A DNA stretch of 64,000 bases from Massilia agrisoli (GTDB lineage Bacteria; Pseudomonadota; Gammaproteobacteria; Burkholderiales; Burkholderiaceae_D), in the NCBI RefSeq assembly GCF_020831365.1, contig NZ_JAJHPV010000004.1, positions 248,001 to 312,000 on the forward strand. The letters are read 5' to 3'. The translations under genes and the position numbers were made by a program. This document shows, piece after piece, positions 6,934 to 16,620 of this stretch; within the stretch, counting starts at the first letter, position 1; each line of letters opens with the position of its first letter. The notes under the pieces were generated by a model that ran no database searches, was not told the origin of the DNA, and saw only the letters and a program-made list of their open reading frames with translations.

Positions 6934-7917
6934 CTAGTGGTTCCTGTCAACAGCGAAGGCACAGAGCTGGAGCAAGCTTTGTTTATATGGGCTTTCCGGC
7001 AGGCTTGAGATAGCGTCTGCCGCGCGCTTGGCGGCAACTTCCGCTTCCCGGCGGGTGTAGTCGAGGGCGCCGCTGGTGGTGATGGCCGACAGGATCGCGT
7101 CGAAATGCTGCTCGTCGCCTTGCTCGATGCAATTGCGCACCAGTTCGCGCTGTTCCGGCGTGCCGGTTTCCATCAGGTAGATCAGCGGCAGCGTAGGCTT
7201 GCCTTCGCGCAGGTCGTCGCCGACGTTCTTGCCGATTTCCGCGGCATCGCCCGCATAGTCGAGCACGTCGTCGATCAGCTGGAAGGCCGTGCCGAGCGAG
7301 CGGCCGTATTCGCCCGCCGCATCGATCTCCGCATCGGTCGCGCCCGAGATCAGCGCGCCCAGCTGGGCCGCCGCCTCGAACAGCTTGGCCGTCTTCGAGC
7401 GGATGACTTTCAGGTAGCTTTCCTGGGTGACGTCCGGGTCGTGCATGTTCAGCAGCTGCAACACTTCGCCTTCGGCAATTACGTTGGTAGCGTCCGACAG
7501 GATCTGCATCACCCGCATATTGTTCAGGCCGACCATCATCTGGAACGAGCGCGAGTACAAGAAGTCGCCCACCAGCACCGATGCCGCGTTGCCGAACAGC
7601 GCGTTGGCCGTCTGGCGCCCACGCCGCATCGACGATTCGTCGACGACGTCGTCATGCAGCAAAGTTGCTGTATGGATAAACTCGACCACGGCCGCCAGCT
7701 CATGGTGCGCCGAACCTTTGTAGCCGTAGGCGTTGGCAACGAGCAGCACCAGCACTGGCCTGATGCGCTTGCCGCCGGCACTGATGATGTATTCCGCAAT
7801 CTGGTTCACCAGGGTGACTTCGGAATGCAGGCGTTCACGGATCACCTTGTTAACCGCCTCCATGTCTGGAGCGATCGAATGGGCAATGTTGTTCTGTTGT
7901 GGGGTAGCGGCGGACAA
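6934..7917 (-). CDS. ispB: Octaprenyl-diphosphate synthase (polyprenyl synthetase)
   Basis: 327 aa from a TTG at 7917 (reads M-SAATPQQNN). A longer frame runs upstream to 8028 but lacks a ribosome site and would run back towards the rplU promoter, so the TTG is preferred; a CAGG lies just upstream of it. Both Asp-rich motifs of trans-prenyl synthases are present: DDVVDES after HTATLLH, and QLIDDVLDYAG, with GGKRIRP for IPP binding. The enzyme elongates farnesyl diphosphate with IPP to the C40 side chain of ubiquinone. It is transcribed divergently from rplU, as in many proteobacteria. The start is less certain than the function. Confidence 0.93.
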   Translation of the reverse strand: MSAATPQQNNIAHSIAPDMEAVNKVIRERLHSEVTLVNQIAEYIISAGGKRIRPVLVLLVANAYGYKGSAHHELAAVVEFIHTATLLHDDVVDESSMRRGRQTANALFGNAASVLVGDFLYSRSFQMMVGLNNMRVMQILSDATNVIAEGEVLQLLNMHDPDVTQESYLKVIRSKTAKLFEAAAQLGALISGATDAEIDAAGEYGRSLGTAFQLIDDVLDYAGDAAEIGKNVGDDLREGKPTLPLIYLMETGTPEQRELVRNCIEQGDEQHFDAILSAITTSGALDYTRREAEVAAKRAADAISSLPESPYKQSLLQLCAFAVDRNH

Positions 7918-8058
7918 GGCGGACCTGCATTGGACGTTAGGTGTGGGGATTATACGACAAGCACGCGATGCCGTCCCAATGGCAACATTGGCCTTCGTGC
8001 AAGGGTAGTGACAGGAAGTTGCTGACATACCACGAACAGACCGGCTTGTGCACGCCTT

Positions 8059-8087
8059 TTGACGCGAAAACGCATCCCGTGTATAAT
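8059..8087 (+). promoter_or_regulatory. Sigma-70 promoter of rplU-rpmA
   Basis: TTGACG (8059-8064) and a perfect TATAAT (8082-8087) are separated by exactly 17 bases. They lie 60 bases upstream of the rplU start, as expected for a strong ribosomal-protein promoter. Confidence 0.85.
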
Positions 8088-8146
8088 TCGCGGTTCCCCG
8101 GCTTCTGGCCAGGGAAACTTTCTAACATTTGATGAGGTTTCAAATC

Positions 8147-8458
8147 ATGTACGCGGTCATAAAAACCGGTGGCAAACAATACAAAGTTGTCGCTGGCGAA
8201 AAACTTAAAGTAGAACAGATACCGGCAGACATTGGTTCCGAAATCACCATCGATCAAGTTCTCGCAGTAGGCGCGGGCGACACCATCAAGTTTGGTGCGC
8301 CATTGGTCGAAGGTGCTAAGGTACTGGTAACTGTTGTGGCACACGGTCGTCACGATAAAGTGAAGATTTTCAAGATGCGTCGTCGTAAGCACTACCAGAA
8401 GCATCAGGGCCATCGCCAGAATTTCACCGAAATCCAAATCGTATCGATCAACGGCTAA
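8147..8458 (+). CDS. rplU: 50S ribosomal protein L21
   Basis: 103 aa, the usual L21 length, starting [14 protein letters not shown]. The ATG at 8147 was chosen over one at 8129 because L21 begins MYAV and GAGG lies about nine bases upstream. The C-terminal signature [16 protein letters not shown] is intact. It binds 23S rRNA in the large subunit. First gene of the rplU-rpmA pair with its own strong promoter. Confidence 0.98.
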   Translation: MYAVIKTGGKQYKVVAGEKLKVEQIPADIGSEITIDQVLAVGAGDTIKFGAPLVEGAKVLVTVVAHGRHDKVKIFKMRRRKHYQKHQGHRQNFTEIQIVSING

Positions 8459-8500
8459 TCGCTGTTTGCCCGGTTTAATCAGCTATCAAGGAGCACCTAA

Positions 8501-8773
8501 ATGGCACACAAAAAAGGCGGCGGTACTACCCGCAACGGCCGTGATTCAGAATCAAAGCGCCTTGGCGTGAAGGTTTACGGCGGCCAGGCTATCAATGCAG
8601 GCGGCATCATCATTCGCCAGCGCGGCACCCCAGTGCGCGCAGGCACCAACGTCGGTACGGGCAAGGATCACACCCTGTTCGCACTGGTCGACGGTACGGT
8701 GAAGTTCGTCAAGAAGGGCATCGGCTCGAAGCAGTTCGTGACCGTAGTTGCCGCTGAAGCGGTAGCAGCGTAA
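8501..8773 (+). CDS. rpmA: 50S ribosomal protein L27
   Basis: 90 aa, starting [20 protein letters not shown], the conserved L27 N-terminus that reaches toward the peptidyl transferase centre. RQRGT and [12 protein letters not shown] are intact. AGGAG lies upstream of the ATG. It follows rplU by 42 bases and is cotranscribed. A terminator-like hairpin follows before obgE. Confidence 0.98.
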   Translation: MAHKKGGGTTRNGRDSESKRLGVKVYGGQAINAGGIIIRQRGTPVRAGTNVGTGKDHTLFALVDGTVKFVKKGIGSKQFVTVVAAEAVAA

Positions 8774-8826
8774 TACGCGCTCGCGCCGTTCGCGGTGCAA
8801 ATCTGTAAGGCGCAAGCCTTCCATCG

Positions 8827-8856
8827 AAAGGCTCTGCCCAAGGTAGAGCCTTTTTA
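8827..8856 (+). terminator. Rho-independent terminator after rpmA
   Basis: AAAGGCTCT pairs with AGAGCCTTT around a nine-base loop and runs into a TTTTT tract. It lies 54 bases after rpmA and 20 before obgE; read-through into obgE is likely, since the three genes are commonly cotranscribed. Confidence 0.75.
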
Positions 8857-8875
8857 GTTTTATGGCGGTACAAAT

Positions 8876-9985
8876 ATGAAGTTTATCGACGAAGCAAAAA
8901 TCGAAGTCATCGGCGGCGACGGCGGCAATGGCTGCGCCTCGTTCTGCCGCGAAAAGTTCCGCCCGTTCGGCGGTCCTGACGGCGGCGACGGCGGCAAGGG
9001 CGGTTCGATCTGGGCGGTTGCGGATCGCAACATCAACACCCTGGTCGACTTCCGTTACTCCAAGATGCACAAGGCCAAGGACGGTGAAGCCGGCCGCGGT
9101 TCCGATTGCTACGGCAAGGGCGCGGACGACATCTACCTGCGCATGCCGGTCGGTACCCTGATCGTCGATAACATCAACGGCGAAATCATCGCCGACCTGA
9201 CCGAACACGGCCAGACCGAACTGCTCGCCAAGGGCGGCGAGGGCGGCTGGGGCAACATCCACTTCAAGTCCTCGACCAACCGCGCACCGCGCCAGAAGAC
9301 CGAGGGCAAGGAAGGCGAGCGCCGCGAACTGCGCCTGGAGCTGAAGGTGCTGGCCGACGTCGGCCTGCTCGGCATGCCGAACGCCGGCAAGTCGACCTTC
9401 ATCACGGCCGTCTCGAACGCCAAGCCGAAGATCGCCGACTATCCGTTCACCACACTGCACCCGAACCTGGGCGTGGTGCGCGTGTCGCACGAAAAGAGCT
9501 TCGTCATCGCCGACATCCCCGGCCTGATCGAAGGCGCCTCCGAAGGCGCGGGCCTCGGCCACCAGTTCCTGCGCCACCTGCAGCGTACCGGCCTGCTGCT
9601 GCACATCGTCGACCTGGCGCCGTTTGAAACCAATGTCGATCCGGTCAAGGAAGCCAAGGCGCTCGTCAAGGAACTCGAGAAGTACGACGAGTCGCTGCTG
9701 AACAAGCCGCGCTGGCTGGTGCTGAACAAACTCGACGTGGTGCCGGAAGCGGACCGCAAGAAGGTCGTCAAGGACTTCGTCAAGCGCATGGGCTGGAAGG
9801 GTCCTGTGTTCGAGATCTCGGCACTGAACCGCGAAGGCTGCCAGGAGCTGATCAACGCGATCTACCTGCACCTCGAAGAGAAGCGCAACAGCGAGCACCG
9901 TGCGGAAGAGACCCAGATGACCGAAGAAGCGCGCGGTATTGCATCGATCGACCCGGACGATCCACGTTTCAAGATCCTGGATTAA
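8876..9985 (+). CDS. obgE: Obg family GTPase (ribosome assembly)
   Basis: 369 aa. The N-terminal Gly-rich Obg fold spans about residues 1-158 (repeated GGDGG, GGKGG, GGEGG). The G domain has G1 [10 protein letters not shown]2/switch around [10 protein letters not shown]3 [16 protein letters not shown], and G4 NKLD. A short acidic tail ends [11 protein letters not shown]. The protein works in 50S maturation and stringent and stress control and is normally essential. The position after rplU-rpmA is the conserved arrangement. Confidence 0.97.
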   Translation: MKFIDEAKIEVIGGDGGNGCASFCREKFRPFGGPDGGDGGKGGSIWAVADRNINTLVDFRYSKMHKAKDGEAGRGSDCYGKGADDIYLRMPVGTLIVDNINGEIIADLTEHGQTELLAKGGEGGWGNIHFKSSTNRAPRQKTEGKEGERRELRLELKVLADVGLLGMPNAGKSTFITAVSNAKPKIADYPFTTLHPNLGVVRVSHEKSFVIADIPGLIEGASEGAGLGHQFLRHLQRTGLLLHIVDLAPFETNVDPVKEAKALVKELEKYDESLLNKPRWLVLNKLDVVPEADRKKVVKDFVKRMGWKGPVFEISALNREGCQELINAIYLHLEEKRNSEHRAEETQMTEEARGIASIDPDDPRFKILD

Positions 9986-9999
9986 AATTGGCAGTACCC

Positions 10000-10419
10000 A
10001 TGCAACGGGCGCGGCTGCGTTATTCGCTGCTCAAGCTCATCGCCATCGCCAGCTCGCTGGCCGCGCTCACGGCTTTGCTCGATCCTGACCGCGTGGCGAC
10101 CAGCATGGGAATGCTACTCGTTGGCGTAAACGGCTACAGCCAGTTTTTCGCTATCTATGTCGGCGTCAGGCTCGCTACCGCGGCCCTGGCGCTGCTGGCG
10201 GCAAGGCACGGCGACCAGCCACTCCTCGGCGATATCACAGCATTATTCCTCCTGGCGCAGCCGGCGGGCCGCTTCATTGCGGCGTTCGCGATCGGACTGC
10301 CCCAGGGATTTTTGTTAGTCATATGCGGGATGGAGCTGTTGGGCGGCCTCGGGCTGCTGGCGCTGCGCCCGCGACCTGTTGGAACGCGCGCCGATGAACT
10401 CAGTCATACAAAAAGCTAA
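10000..10419 (+). CDS. Small integral membrane protein, hypothetical
   Basis: 139 aa from the ATG at 10000; a TTG at 9988, two bases after the obgE stop, is an alternative and no ribosome site separates them. Four hydrophobic segments are visible (about residues 10-28, 40-60, 70-90 and 95-120), predicting an inner-membrane protein. No catalytic motif or named family is recognised. It sits between obgE and proB and its last 26 bases overlap the proB start, so it is probably part of the same transcript. Confidence 0.7.
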   Translation: MQRARLRYSLLKLIAIASSLAALTALLDPDRVATSMGMLLVGVNGYSQFFAIYVGVRLATAALALLAARHGDQPLLGDITALFLLAQPAGRFIAAFAIGLPQGFLLVICGMELLGGLGLLALRPRPVGTRADELSHTKS

Positions 10420-11512
10420 CCGCATCATCATCAAGGTCGGCTCCTCGCTGGTCACCAACGACGGCCGGGGACTCGACCACGCCGCCATCGCGCGCTGGGC
10501 CGCGCAAATCTCCGCATTACGCAACCTGGGCAAGGAAGTCGTGCTGGTCAGCTCCGGCGCGATCGCCGAAGGCATGCTGCGCCTGCGCTTCGACCAGCGC
10601 CCCACCGACGTCCACGAACTGCAGGCCTGCGCCGCCGTCGGCCAGATGGGCCTCGCGCAAATCTACGAAACCAGCTTCCGCGCGCACGGCCTGGGCACCG
10701 CACAGGTGCTGCTGACCCACGCCGACCTGGCCGACCGCGAGCGCTACCTCAACGCCCGCTCGACCCTCACCACCTTGCTGCGCTTTGGCGTGGTCCCGAT
10801 CATCAACGAGAACGACACCGTGGTTACCGACGAGATCAAGTTCGGCGACAACGACACGCTCGGCGCGCTGGTGGCGAACCTGATCGAAGCCGACGCGCTG
10901 GTGATCCTGACCGACCAGAAAGGCCTGTTCAGCGCCGATCCGCGCAAAGATCCCGCAGCCTACCTGATCGCCGAAGGCAAGGCGGGCGACCCGTCGCTCG
11001 AAGCGATGGCAGGCGGCGCAGGCAGCAGCCTTGGGCGCGGCGGCATGCTGACCAAGATCCTGGCCGCCAAGCGCGCCGCGCGTTCCGGCGCCGACACCGT
11101 GATCGCATGGGGCCGCGAGGACGACGTGCTGACCCGCCTCGCTGGCGGAGAAGCCATCGGTACCCAGCTGCTGGCGCAGACCGGCCGCACGACCGCGCGC
11201 AAGCAGTGGATGTCGGACCACCTGCACACCGCAGGGAAGGTGGTGCTGGACGCCGGCGCGGTGGCCAAGCTGTCGAAGGAAGGCAAGTCGCTGCTGCCAA
11301 TCGGCGTGGTCGAGGTCAGGGGCGAATTCGGACGCGGCGCGGTGATTACCTGCCTGTCTGAAGACGGCACGCCGATCGCACGCGGCATTAGCAACTATAC
11401 TAGCTCGGAAGCGCGCCGCATCATGCGCAAGCCCTCCACCGACATTGAAACAATCCTCGGCTTCCTCGAAGGGCCTGAGCTTATCCACCGCGACAACATG
11501 GTATTGATCTGA
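10394..11512 (+). CDS. proB: Glutamate 5-kinase
   Basis: 372 aa from the ATG at 10394 ([19 protein letters not shown]). The amino-acid-kinase domain shows [15 protein letters not shown], the substrate loop INENDTVV and FGDNDTLGA, and [13 protein letters not shown] domain follows from about residue 275 to the end. It phosphorylates glutamate in the first step of proline synthesis. The usual partner proA is not in this window. The start overlaps the preceding membrane-protein gene, and the stop is two bases from the next ATG, so translational coupling is likely. Confidence 0.97.
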   Translation: MNSVIQKANRIIIKVGSSLVTNDGRGLDHAAIARWAAQISALRNLGKEVVLVSSGAIAEGMLRLRFDQRPTDVHELQACAAVGQMGLAQIYETSFRAHGLGTAQVLLTHADLADRERYLNARSTLTTLLRFGVVPIINENDTVVTDEIKFGDNDTLGALVANLIEADALVILTDQKGLFSADPRKDPAAYLIAEGKAGDPSLEAMAGGAGSSLGRGGMLTKILAAKRAARSGADTVIAWGREDDVLTRLAGGEAIGTQLLAQTGRTTARKQWMSDHLHTAGKVVLDAGAVAKLSKEGKSLLPIGVVEVRGEFGRGAVITCLSEDGTPIARGISNYTSSEARRIMRKPSTDIETILGFLEGPELIHRDNMVLI

Positions 11513-11514
11513 CG

Positions 11515-12591
11515 ATGCTTGAAAAATTCCGGCGCCTTCTCCCGTCCCGCCAGGCCGCAGCCCCGGCTGCGCCTGTCGGCGAAACGCTGCTGTTCAACGC
11601 CTACTGCACCCTGGTGCAGATTCCGAAGCCGCCTTTCGCGCACGTGCTGCACCTGCGCCGCGAACTGTCCGATCCCGAGTTGCTGTCCCACCTGAATGAC
11701 TTCTGCGGCTATGTGCTCGACCGCGGCGACGGCCAGATGTCGCGCGATAAATACCATGTCATCCTGCACCTGCAGCGCGTGCAGCATCATCTCGCCATCA
11801 GCATCGGCGCCGGCGATACCGCCGCGCTGTATGCGTGGGCGAAAGAAGCCAACGCGGTGCTGTTCACCAAGGACGGGCAGGTGATCGACGCCGACGGTCA
11901 TGTGCTGGTCGACGCCAGCGATGGCAGCACCGATGCGCAGGCGCGCGTGCCTTATCCTGCGAAAGCGTGGGCGCGCAAGGCAGCCAGCGAAGCAGCGCTG
12001 GCCGAACGCGGCATACTGATTCCGGATACCTTGCCGCCGCTGGTCAGCGAAGACGAACTGGTGCTGCAGGACCGCGACGATATCGTGGGCCGCGCCCGCG
12101 CGCTGCTGCTCATCTCCCTGCGCGCTGAATCCGTTGCGTCGGGCGAGCCGATGAGCGCAGATACCTTGCTCTCAAAAATGCCGCTCGCGGATGACTACCT
12201 GTCGCCCGAAGAGCGCACCTTCCTTGAGAAGGACGCCCCGTCGCAGCAGGAGTGCGCACAGTTCATGTGGCGCTACGAAAGCCTCTACCTGCTGGAATGG
12301 GCGCTGGGCATGGTGGGCGAACTGCCGTTCCCGGCCGAGCCCTGCGACACCGCCACCACGGTGGCGAAGATGATAGAGATGCGCGGCCCTGCCGTGCGCG
12401 AAGGCGCCGCGATCCTCGACGCGCTGGACCTGACCTACCGCCTGCACTGGCACATCCGCCAGCAGCGTCTCAAGAAGCGCGGCGACACGCCGGGCGTGGA
12501 CGCCGACGTTGTGATGGAGCGCCACCATGCGCTGAACTGGCTGGTGCGCTTCCAGCACGCCGGCTGGGACATGGTCGATACGCCGACCTGA
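11515..12591 (+). CDS. DUF4272 domain-containing protein
   Basis: 358 aa, no signal peptide. The N-terminal ~110 residues form a separate domain. The second half (about 150-350), with ERGILIPDTLPPLVSEDELV, a Cys-Met-Trp-Arg-Tyr-Glu-like segment and LEWALGMVGELPFP, matches DUF4272 as I know it. Function is not established. The ATG follows the proB stop by two bases, so it is likely cotranslated with proB. Related bacteria often carry different genes here, making this a variable position in a conserved operon. It is convergent with the MYG1 gene. Confidence 0.8.
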   Translation: MLEKFRRLLPSRQAAAPAAPVGETLLFNAYCTLVQIPKPPFAHVLHLRRELSDPELLSHLNDFCGYVLDRGDGQMSRDKYHVILHLQRVQHHLAISIGAGDTAALYAWAKEANAVLFTKDGQVIDADGHVLVDASDGSTDAQARVPYPAKAWARKAASEAALAERGILIPDTLPPLVSEDELVLQDRDDIVGRARALLLISLRAESVASGEPMSADTLLSKMPLADDYLSPEERTFLEKDAPSQQECAQFMWRYESLYLLEWALGMVGELPFPAEPCDTATTVAKMIEMRGPAVREGAAILDALDLTYRLHWHIRQQRLKKRGDTPGVDADVVMERHHALNWLVRFQHAGWDMVDTPT

Positions 12592-12606
12592 TAAGCCGAT
12601 CCGCTG

Positions 12607-13626
12607 CTACAGTTTCGGCTGTTCCAGTGCGTCTTCGGCGGCGGTGTCGGAATTGCCCGCGCCCGGTCCTTCAGGCGCTCGCGCATCGTCGACAGCTTGC
12701 AACGCCTGCCTTGCCATCGTCTGCGCACTGTCGAACGACTTCGCGGCCGCGATAAACCTGCCGTTGTGGCAGAAGATCGCGTCTGCAACGCCGGTAACGG
12801 CGGCAAGCTCCGCATCGCGCAAGCCCGCCCAGGCTTCCGGAAGGTCGGCCCTGGCGTCGAAACTCTCTGGGTTCGCGGGCACCGTGTGCAGCATGTGGCG
12901 CTGTTCAGTGATGCTGTGGCTGATCACAAACAGCACTTTCGGCATCTCCTTGCGCACCACGGTCGTCCACGGCAGGGCGCTGTTCTTCAGGAACAGCACC
13001 CGGCCATTTTCCAGCGCCTCCGATTGCCGCACCTGTTCCAGCGCCAGCAGCGCGCCCACGCGGTACCTGACCTGGTTGACCATGACGTCGGCAAGATGCG
13101 CCATCGCGCGCCGGAACTGGCCGAGGCGGTAGTCTTCGACCGCTTCGCCGTGGCCCAGCCGCTGTTCATCGAGCCAGTTGGGATTGAAGCCCGAGATGAC
13201 CGCCGACAGGCCATAGCCGCCCGGCGCGTTCCTGGCCGCGCCCACATCGGACAAGTCCAGGTACTGCACCACGTCGTCATCGATCGCGTACGCCAGCTGG
13301 CGGGCCGCGTCTTCCGTCAACTGGTGGCCGGTGTGCGCCAGTGCGAGGGCGGTGACGCAGCGCGCACCGTACTCTTTCCACACCAGGCCCGCGCTGGCGT
13401 ATGGAACGCCGCTCTGGCGCGCCGCCTCGAATCCCTTCTGGTGATGGTCGAAGCGGCCGCCGGCCGGGTCCCATGTGCCGCCGACATCGATCGCGAAGTC
13501 GGCGGCGTCGATCAGCGAGGTGTCGCGGGTCCGGATGATGTCACTGCCGGGGAACAGGATGTCCAGTACTGCGACGGCCCAGGCGTCGTCGGCATGGAAT
13601 TTGCCGCTGTGAGTTGCGATGATCAT
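12607..13626 (-). CDS. MYG1 family protein (metal-dependent exonuclease-like)
   Basis: 339 aa. The family hallmarks are visible: THSGKFHADDAWAVAVL at the N-terminus, IIRTRD, and DHHQKGF (the DHH motif), which form a DHH-type phosphoesterase metal site. Eukaryotic MYG1 is a 3'-5' RNA exonuclease; the bacterial substrate is uncertain. The ATG overlaps the TGA of nth by ATGA. The C-terminus carries a low-complexity acidic tail (PEGPGAGNSDTAAEDALEQ) not expected in the core family. Confidence 0.9.
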   Translation of the reverse strand: MIIATHSGKFHADDAWAVAVLDILFPGSDIIRTRDTSLIDAADFAIDVGGTWDPAGGRFDHHQKGFEAARQSGVPYASAGLVWKEYGARCVTALALAHTGHQLTEDAARQLAYAIDDDVVQYLDLSDVGAARNAPGGYGLSAVISGFNPNWLDEQRLGHGEAVEDYRLGQFRRAMAHLADVMVNQVRYRVGALLALEQVRQSEALENGRVLFLKNSALPWTTVVRKEMPKVLFVISHSITEQRHMLHTVPANPESFDARADLPEAWAGLRDAELAAVTGVADAIFCHNGRFIAAAKSFDSAQTMARQALQAVDDARAPEGPGAGNSDTAAEDALEQPKL

Positions 13627-14288
13627 GTTGGTTCCTTTGGCAGCAGGTTCGCCGGGGCCGGCGTCTTGGCTTTATATTCGCATAAGTCGGCGATAACGCA
13701 GTTCCAGCACAATGGCTTACGTGCGATGCAGGTGTAGCGCCCATGCAGGATCAGCCAGTGGTGGGCGTCGAGCAGGAACTCCTTCGGCACGAACTTGAGC
13801 AGCTTGTGCTCCACCTCGTCGACGTTCTTCCCGGGCGCGATGTTGGTCCGGTTCGACACGCGGAAGATATGGGTATCGACCGCCATCGCCACTTCGCCGA
13901 ACGCGGTATTGAGCACCACATTGGCAGTCTTGCGACCGACACCCGGCAGCTCCACCAGCTCTTCGCGCGTGCGCGGCACTTCGCCGCCATGCTTCTCCAC
14001 CAGCATGCGGCAGGTAGCGATCACGTTCTTCGCCTTGGTGTGATACAGGCCGATGGTGGCGATGTAGGTCTTCAGCTCGTCCTCGCCCATGTCAAGGATC
14101 GCCTGCGGCGTGTTAGCCACCGCGTACAGCCTGCGGGTGGCTTTGTTCACGCCGACGTCGGTCGACTGCGCAGACAGCAGCACGGCGATCAGGAGCTCGA
14201 ACGGGGTCGTGTATTCAAGTTCGGTGACGGGGTTGGGATTGGCAGCGCGCAGGCGCGAGAAAATTTCGTATCGTTTTGCAGCGTTCAT
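13623..14288 (-). CDS. nth: Endonuclease III (DNA glycosylase/AP lyase)
   Basis: 221 aa from the ATG at 14288. The helix-hairpin-helix [13 protein letters not shown] carries the catalytic Lys, followed by [11 protein letters not shown] with the catalytic Asp. The four Cys of the [4Fe-4S] cluster occur as C-x6-C-x2-C-x5-C ([17 protein letters not shown]). It removes oxidised pyrimidines in base-excision repair. It is linked by ATGA overlaps both to rsxB upstream and to MYG1 downstream, giving a three-gene translationally coupled unit. An in-frame extension upstream to 14714 is only rsxB read in another frame. Confidence 0.97.
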   Translation of the reverse strand: MNAAKRYEIFSRLRAANPNPVTELEYTTPFELLIAVLLSAQSTDVGVNKATRRLYAVANTPQAILDMGEDELKTYIATIGLYHTKAKNVIATCRMLVEKHGGEVPRTREELVELPGVGRKTANVVLNTAFGEVAMAVDTHIFRVSNRTNIAPGKNVDEVEHKLLKFVPKEFLLDAHHWLILHGRYTCIARKPLCWNCVIADLCEYKAKTPAPANLLPKEPT

Positions 14289-14992
14289 TGGTCGGTGTTT
14301 TTCTGTTCGTCGGCCTTGAGGCGCGCGCGCTCCATGGCGGCGGCGATGATCGCGCGCTTGCGCTCTTTTTCGGCCAGTTCTTCTGGCGTATTGGTCGTTT
14401 CCAGGGTTACCGCTTTCAGCTTCTCGGCCGCCTTGGCGGCCAGGCGCGCATCGTTCTCGGCGCGTTCGCGCTGCAGGCGCATGGCGCGGAAATCGTGGCG
14501 CGAGCGCGCGGCGTCGGCGTCCTGCTGCGACCACGCGGACCAGCCGGTGCGCTCGCCTGTTACCGGCATCATCGTGATGCAGTCCACAGGGCAGGGCGCC
14601 ACGCACAGGTCGCAGCCGGTGCACAGGCTCGGGAGGATCGTGTGCATCTGCTTGGTGGCGCCGAGGATCGCATCGACCGGGCAGGCCTGGATGCACAAGG
14701 TGCAGCCGATGCACAGCGCTTCGTCAATGAAGGCGACGGGGCGCGGACGTTCGATGCCGTTGGCCGGGTTGATCGGGATGACCGGCCGGTTCATCAAGCG
14801 CGCCAGGCGCGCCACGCCTTCGACGCCGCCGGGCGGGCACTGGTTGATGCCTGCCTCGCCTGCGGACATCGCCTCGGCGTACGGACGGCAGCCGGCATAC
14901 CCGCACTTGGTGCATTGGGTTTGCGGCAGCAGGTCTTCGAGCTGGTCGGCGAGGGACTTGGTCACGGGTGTGAATATGGCTAAAACCGCCAT
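14285..14992 (-). CDS. rsxB: RsxB-type electron transport ferredoxin
   Basis: 235 aa. A first Fe-S module has [16 protein letters not shown] with a distal CPPGG (Fe4S4 domain). Two ferredoxin clusters follow: [16 protein letters not shown] and [17 protein letters not shown] charged Ala/Glu/Arg helix forms the C-terminus (about 170-235). RsxB/RnfB normally works with RsxA/C/D/G/E in a membrane complex; none of those genes is nearby, so this is the lone RsxB next to nth that I know from betaproteobacteria. The ATG at 14992 was kept; an in-frame GTG ten codons later (VTKSLADQ) is an alternative. It is coupled to nth by ATGA. Confidence 0.88.
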   Translation of the reverse strand: MAVLAIFTPVTKSLADQLEDLLPQTQCTKCGYAGCRPYAEAMSAGEAGINQCPPGGVEGVARLARLMNRPVIPINPANGIERPRPVAFIDEALCIGCTLCIQACPVDAILGATKQMHTILPSLCTGCDLCVAPCPVDCITMMPVTGERTGWSAWSQQDADAARSRHDFRAMRLQRERAENDARLAAKAAEKLKAVTLETTNTPEELAEKERKRAIIAAAMERARLKADEQKNTDQ

Positions 14993-15002
14993 TATCCACC
15001 AC

Positions 15003-15079
15003 CTTCGTCGTTCCCGCGAAGGCGGGAACCTATACGACGCGAGGTCAGCATGGGCTCCCGCCTGTGCGGGAGCGACGGG
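15003..15079. repeat. REP-like palindromic element, copy A
   Basis: It has two hairpins: CGTTCCCGCGAAGGCGGGAAC near 15009-15029, and CTCCCGCCTGTGCGGGAG near 15055-15072. The outer parts (TCGTCG and CGACGG) are complementary, making the whole element a larger palindrome. It lies downstream of phaZ and upstream of rsxB. It shares its core with copies B to E in this window. Confidence 0.85.
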
Positions 15080-15081
15080 CG

Positions 15082-15112
15082 AAAAAAATGCCGCGGGTTA
15101 GGCGGCATTTCG
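15082..15112 (-). terminator. Rho-independent terminator after phaZ
   Basis: On the minus strand AAATGCCGC pairs with GCGGCATTT across a seven-base loop and continues into a seven-T run. It lies 15 bases after the phaZ stop. Confidence 0.85.
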
Positions 15113-15126
15113 CGTTGCGGTGAGGC

Positions 15127-16362
15127 TTACCCGTGCTTGCGGATAAACTCGCCGATCTTCGGGCAGATCGTCTCGCGCCAGCGGCGGCCCGAGAAGATGC
15201 CGTAGTGGCCGGCCTTGGCGGCGACATAGTCCTGCTTCATGTCGGCCGGGATGCTGCTGCACAGGTCGTGGGCAGCTTGCGTCTGGCCGGCGCCGGAGAT
15301 GTCATCGAGCTCGCCTTCGACCGTCAGCAGCGCCACCGTGGTGATGTCCTGCGGACGCACCAGCTGGCCGCCGACTTTCCAGGTACCCTTCGGCAGCGCG
15401 AAGTCCTGGAACACGGTCTTGATCGTGTCGAGATAGTACTCGGCTGGCATGTCCAGCACGGCGTTGTACTCGTTGTAGAACTGGCGGTGGCTTTCGGCCG
15501 GCTCGTCGTCGCCCGCAACCAGGTGGTTGTAGAACTCGCGGTGGCTCTGCGCGTGGCGGCCCGGGTTCATCGCGATGAAGCCGGCATGCTGCAGGAAGCC
15601 CGGGTACACGCGGCGGCCTACGCCAGGGTAGTTGCCCGGCACAGAATAAATCACCGTGTTCTCGAACCACGAGAACGGCTTTTCGGTGGCCAGGTCGTTG
15701 ACCGCGGTCGGCGAGCGGCGCGGGTCGATCGGACCGCCCATCATCGTCATCGTCTTCGGCAGCTTCGGGTCTTTAGCGCTGGCCATCAGCGAGATCGCGG
15801 CCAGTACCGGCACGGTTGGCTGGCATACCGAAATCACGTGCAGGTCTGGCGCCAGGTGGCGGATGAAGTCCTGGACGTAGAAGATGTAGTCGTCGAGATG
15901 GAACGGGCCGGCCGACAGCGGCACCATGCGCGCGTCGGTCCAGTCGGTGATGTAGACGTCGTGGTTCGGCAGCAGCGCGCGAACGGTGTCGCGCAGCAGG
16001 GTCGAGTGGTGGCCAGACAGCGGCGCTACCAGCAGCACTTTCGGCTGGTCGAGCGCGGCGAATGCCTCGGCGCTTAAGTCCTTGCGGAAGTGCAGCAGAC
16101 GGCAGAACGGCTTTTCGACTTCGATGTTCTCGATGATGCGCACGGTGTCGGCGCCAATCGCGACGGTGTCGATGCCAAAGGCCGGTTTTTCGTAATCTTT
16201 TCCGAGCCGGTACATCAGTTCGTAGCCGGCGGCGATGCGTTGCGAGAACGGGGTGTGCGCCAGCGGCGACACCGGGTTCGAGAAGAGTTTGGATGACGCA
16301 TCAGCCCACTGCATCAGCGGCGTCAGGAATGAGCGTTGCATCTCGTGCAAGTGATAAAGCAT
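15127..16362 (-). CDS. phaZ: Intracellular polyhydroxyalkanoate depolymerase
   Basis: 411 aa from the ATG at 16362 (MLYHLHEMQR), with AAGGA seven bases upstream; an upstream in-frame extension lacks this. It is an alpha/beta hydrolase. The nucleophile elbow reads VISVCQPTV, so Cys180 replaces the usual Ser, as in PhaZ of Cupriavidus-type intracellular depolymerases. EGELDDISG and KAGHYGIFSG supply candidate Asp and His. No signal peptide is present, consistent with action on native cytosolic PHB granules. A strong terminator and REP copy A follow. Confidence 0.95.
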   Translation of the reverse strand: MLYHLHEMQRSFLTPLMQWADASSKLFSNPVSPLAHTPFSQRIAAGYELMYRLGKDYEKPAFGIDTVAIGADTVRIIENIEVEKPFCRLLHFRKDLSAEAFAALDQPKVLLVAPLSGHHSTLLRDTVRALLPNHDVYITDWTDARMVPLSAGPFHLDDYIFYVQDFIRHLAPDLHVISVCQPTVPVLAAISLMASAKDPKLPKTMTMMGGPIDPRRSPTAVNDLATEKPFSWFENTVIYSVPGNYPGVGRRVYPGFLQHAGFIAMNPGRHAQSHREFYNHLVAGDDEPAESHRQFYNEYNAVLDMPAEYYLDTIKTVFQDFALPKGTWKVGGQLVRPQDITTVALLTVEGELDDISGAGQTQAAHDLCSSIPADMKQDYVAAKAGHYGIFSGRRWRETICPKIGEFIRKHG

Positions 16363-16558
16363 ACAGATTCCTTGGATAAAAGTGCACGGGCGTTCGTTCC
16401 TACCCTGCGCGTCAATTATAGGGCATTCGCGAGACTGCAATGCAATTAGTTATGCCCATTGGCAATCTGCCAATGAGGCAGGCAGGAGTAGGGTTCCTTT
16501 CATGTCAGGAACAGTTTTATCACGCCAGTGCAGGGTCCGTTTATGAGGCACTTAACAC

Positions 16559-16592
16559 AAAATAAAAATGCCCCGGCTGAGCGGGGCATTTC
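16559..16592 (-). terminator. Rho-independent terminator after the reductase gene
   Basis: On the minus strand AATGCCCCG pairs with CGGGGCATT over a six-base loop, followed by TTTATTTTG. It lies about 30 bases after the reductase stop codon. Confidence 0.8.
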
Positions 16593-16620
16593 GGTTGCGT
16601 CAAAGTTACGGAACGCTGAT

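Noticed and set aside
16441-16558. Possible promoter or small gene between phaZ and the reductase terminator
   Set aside because: No -35/-10 pair or open frame of value; treated as plain spacer.
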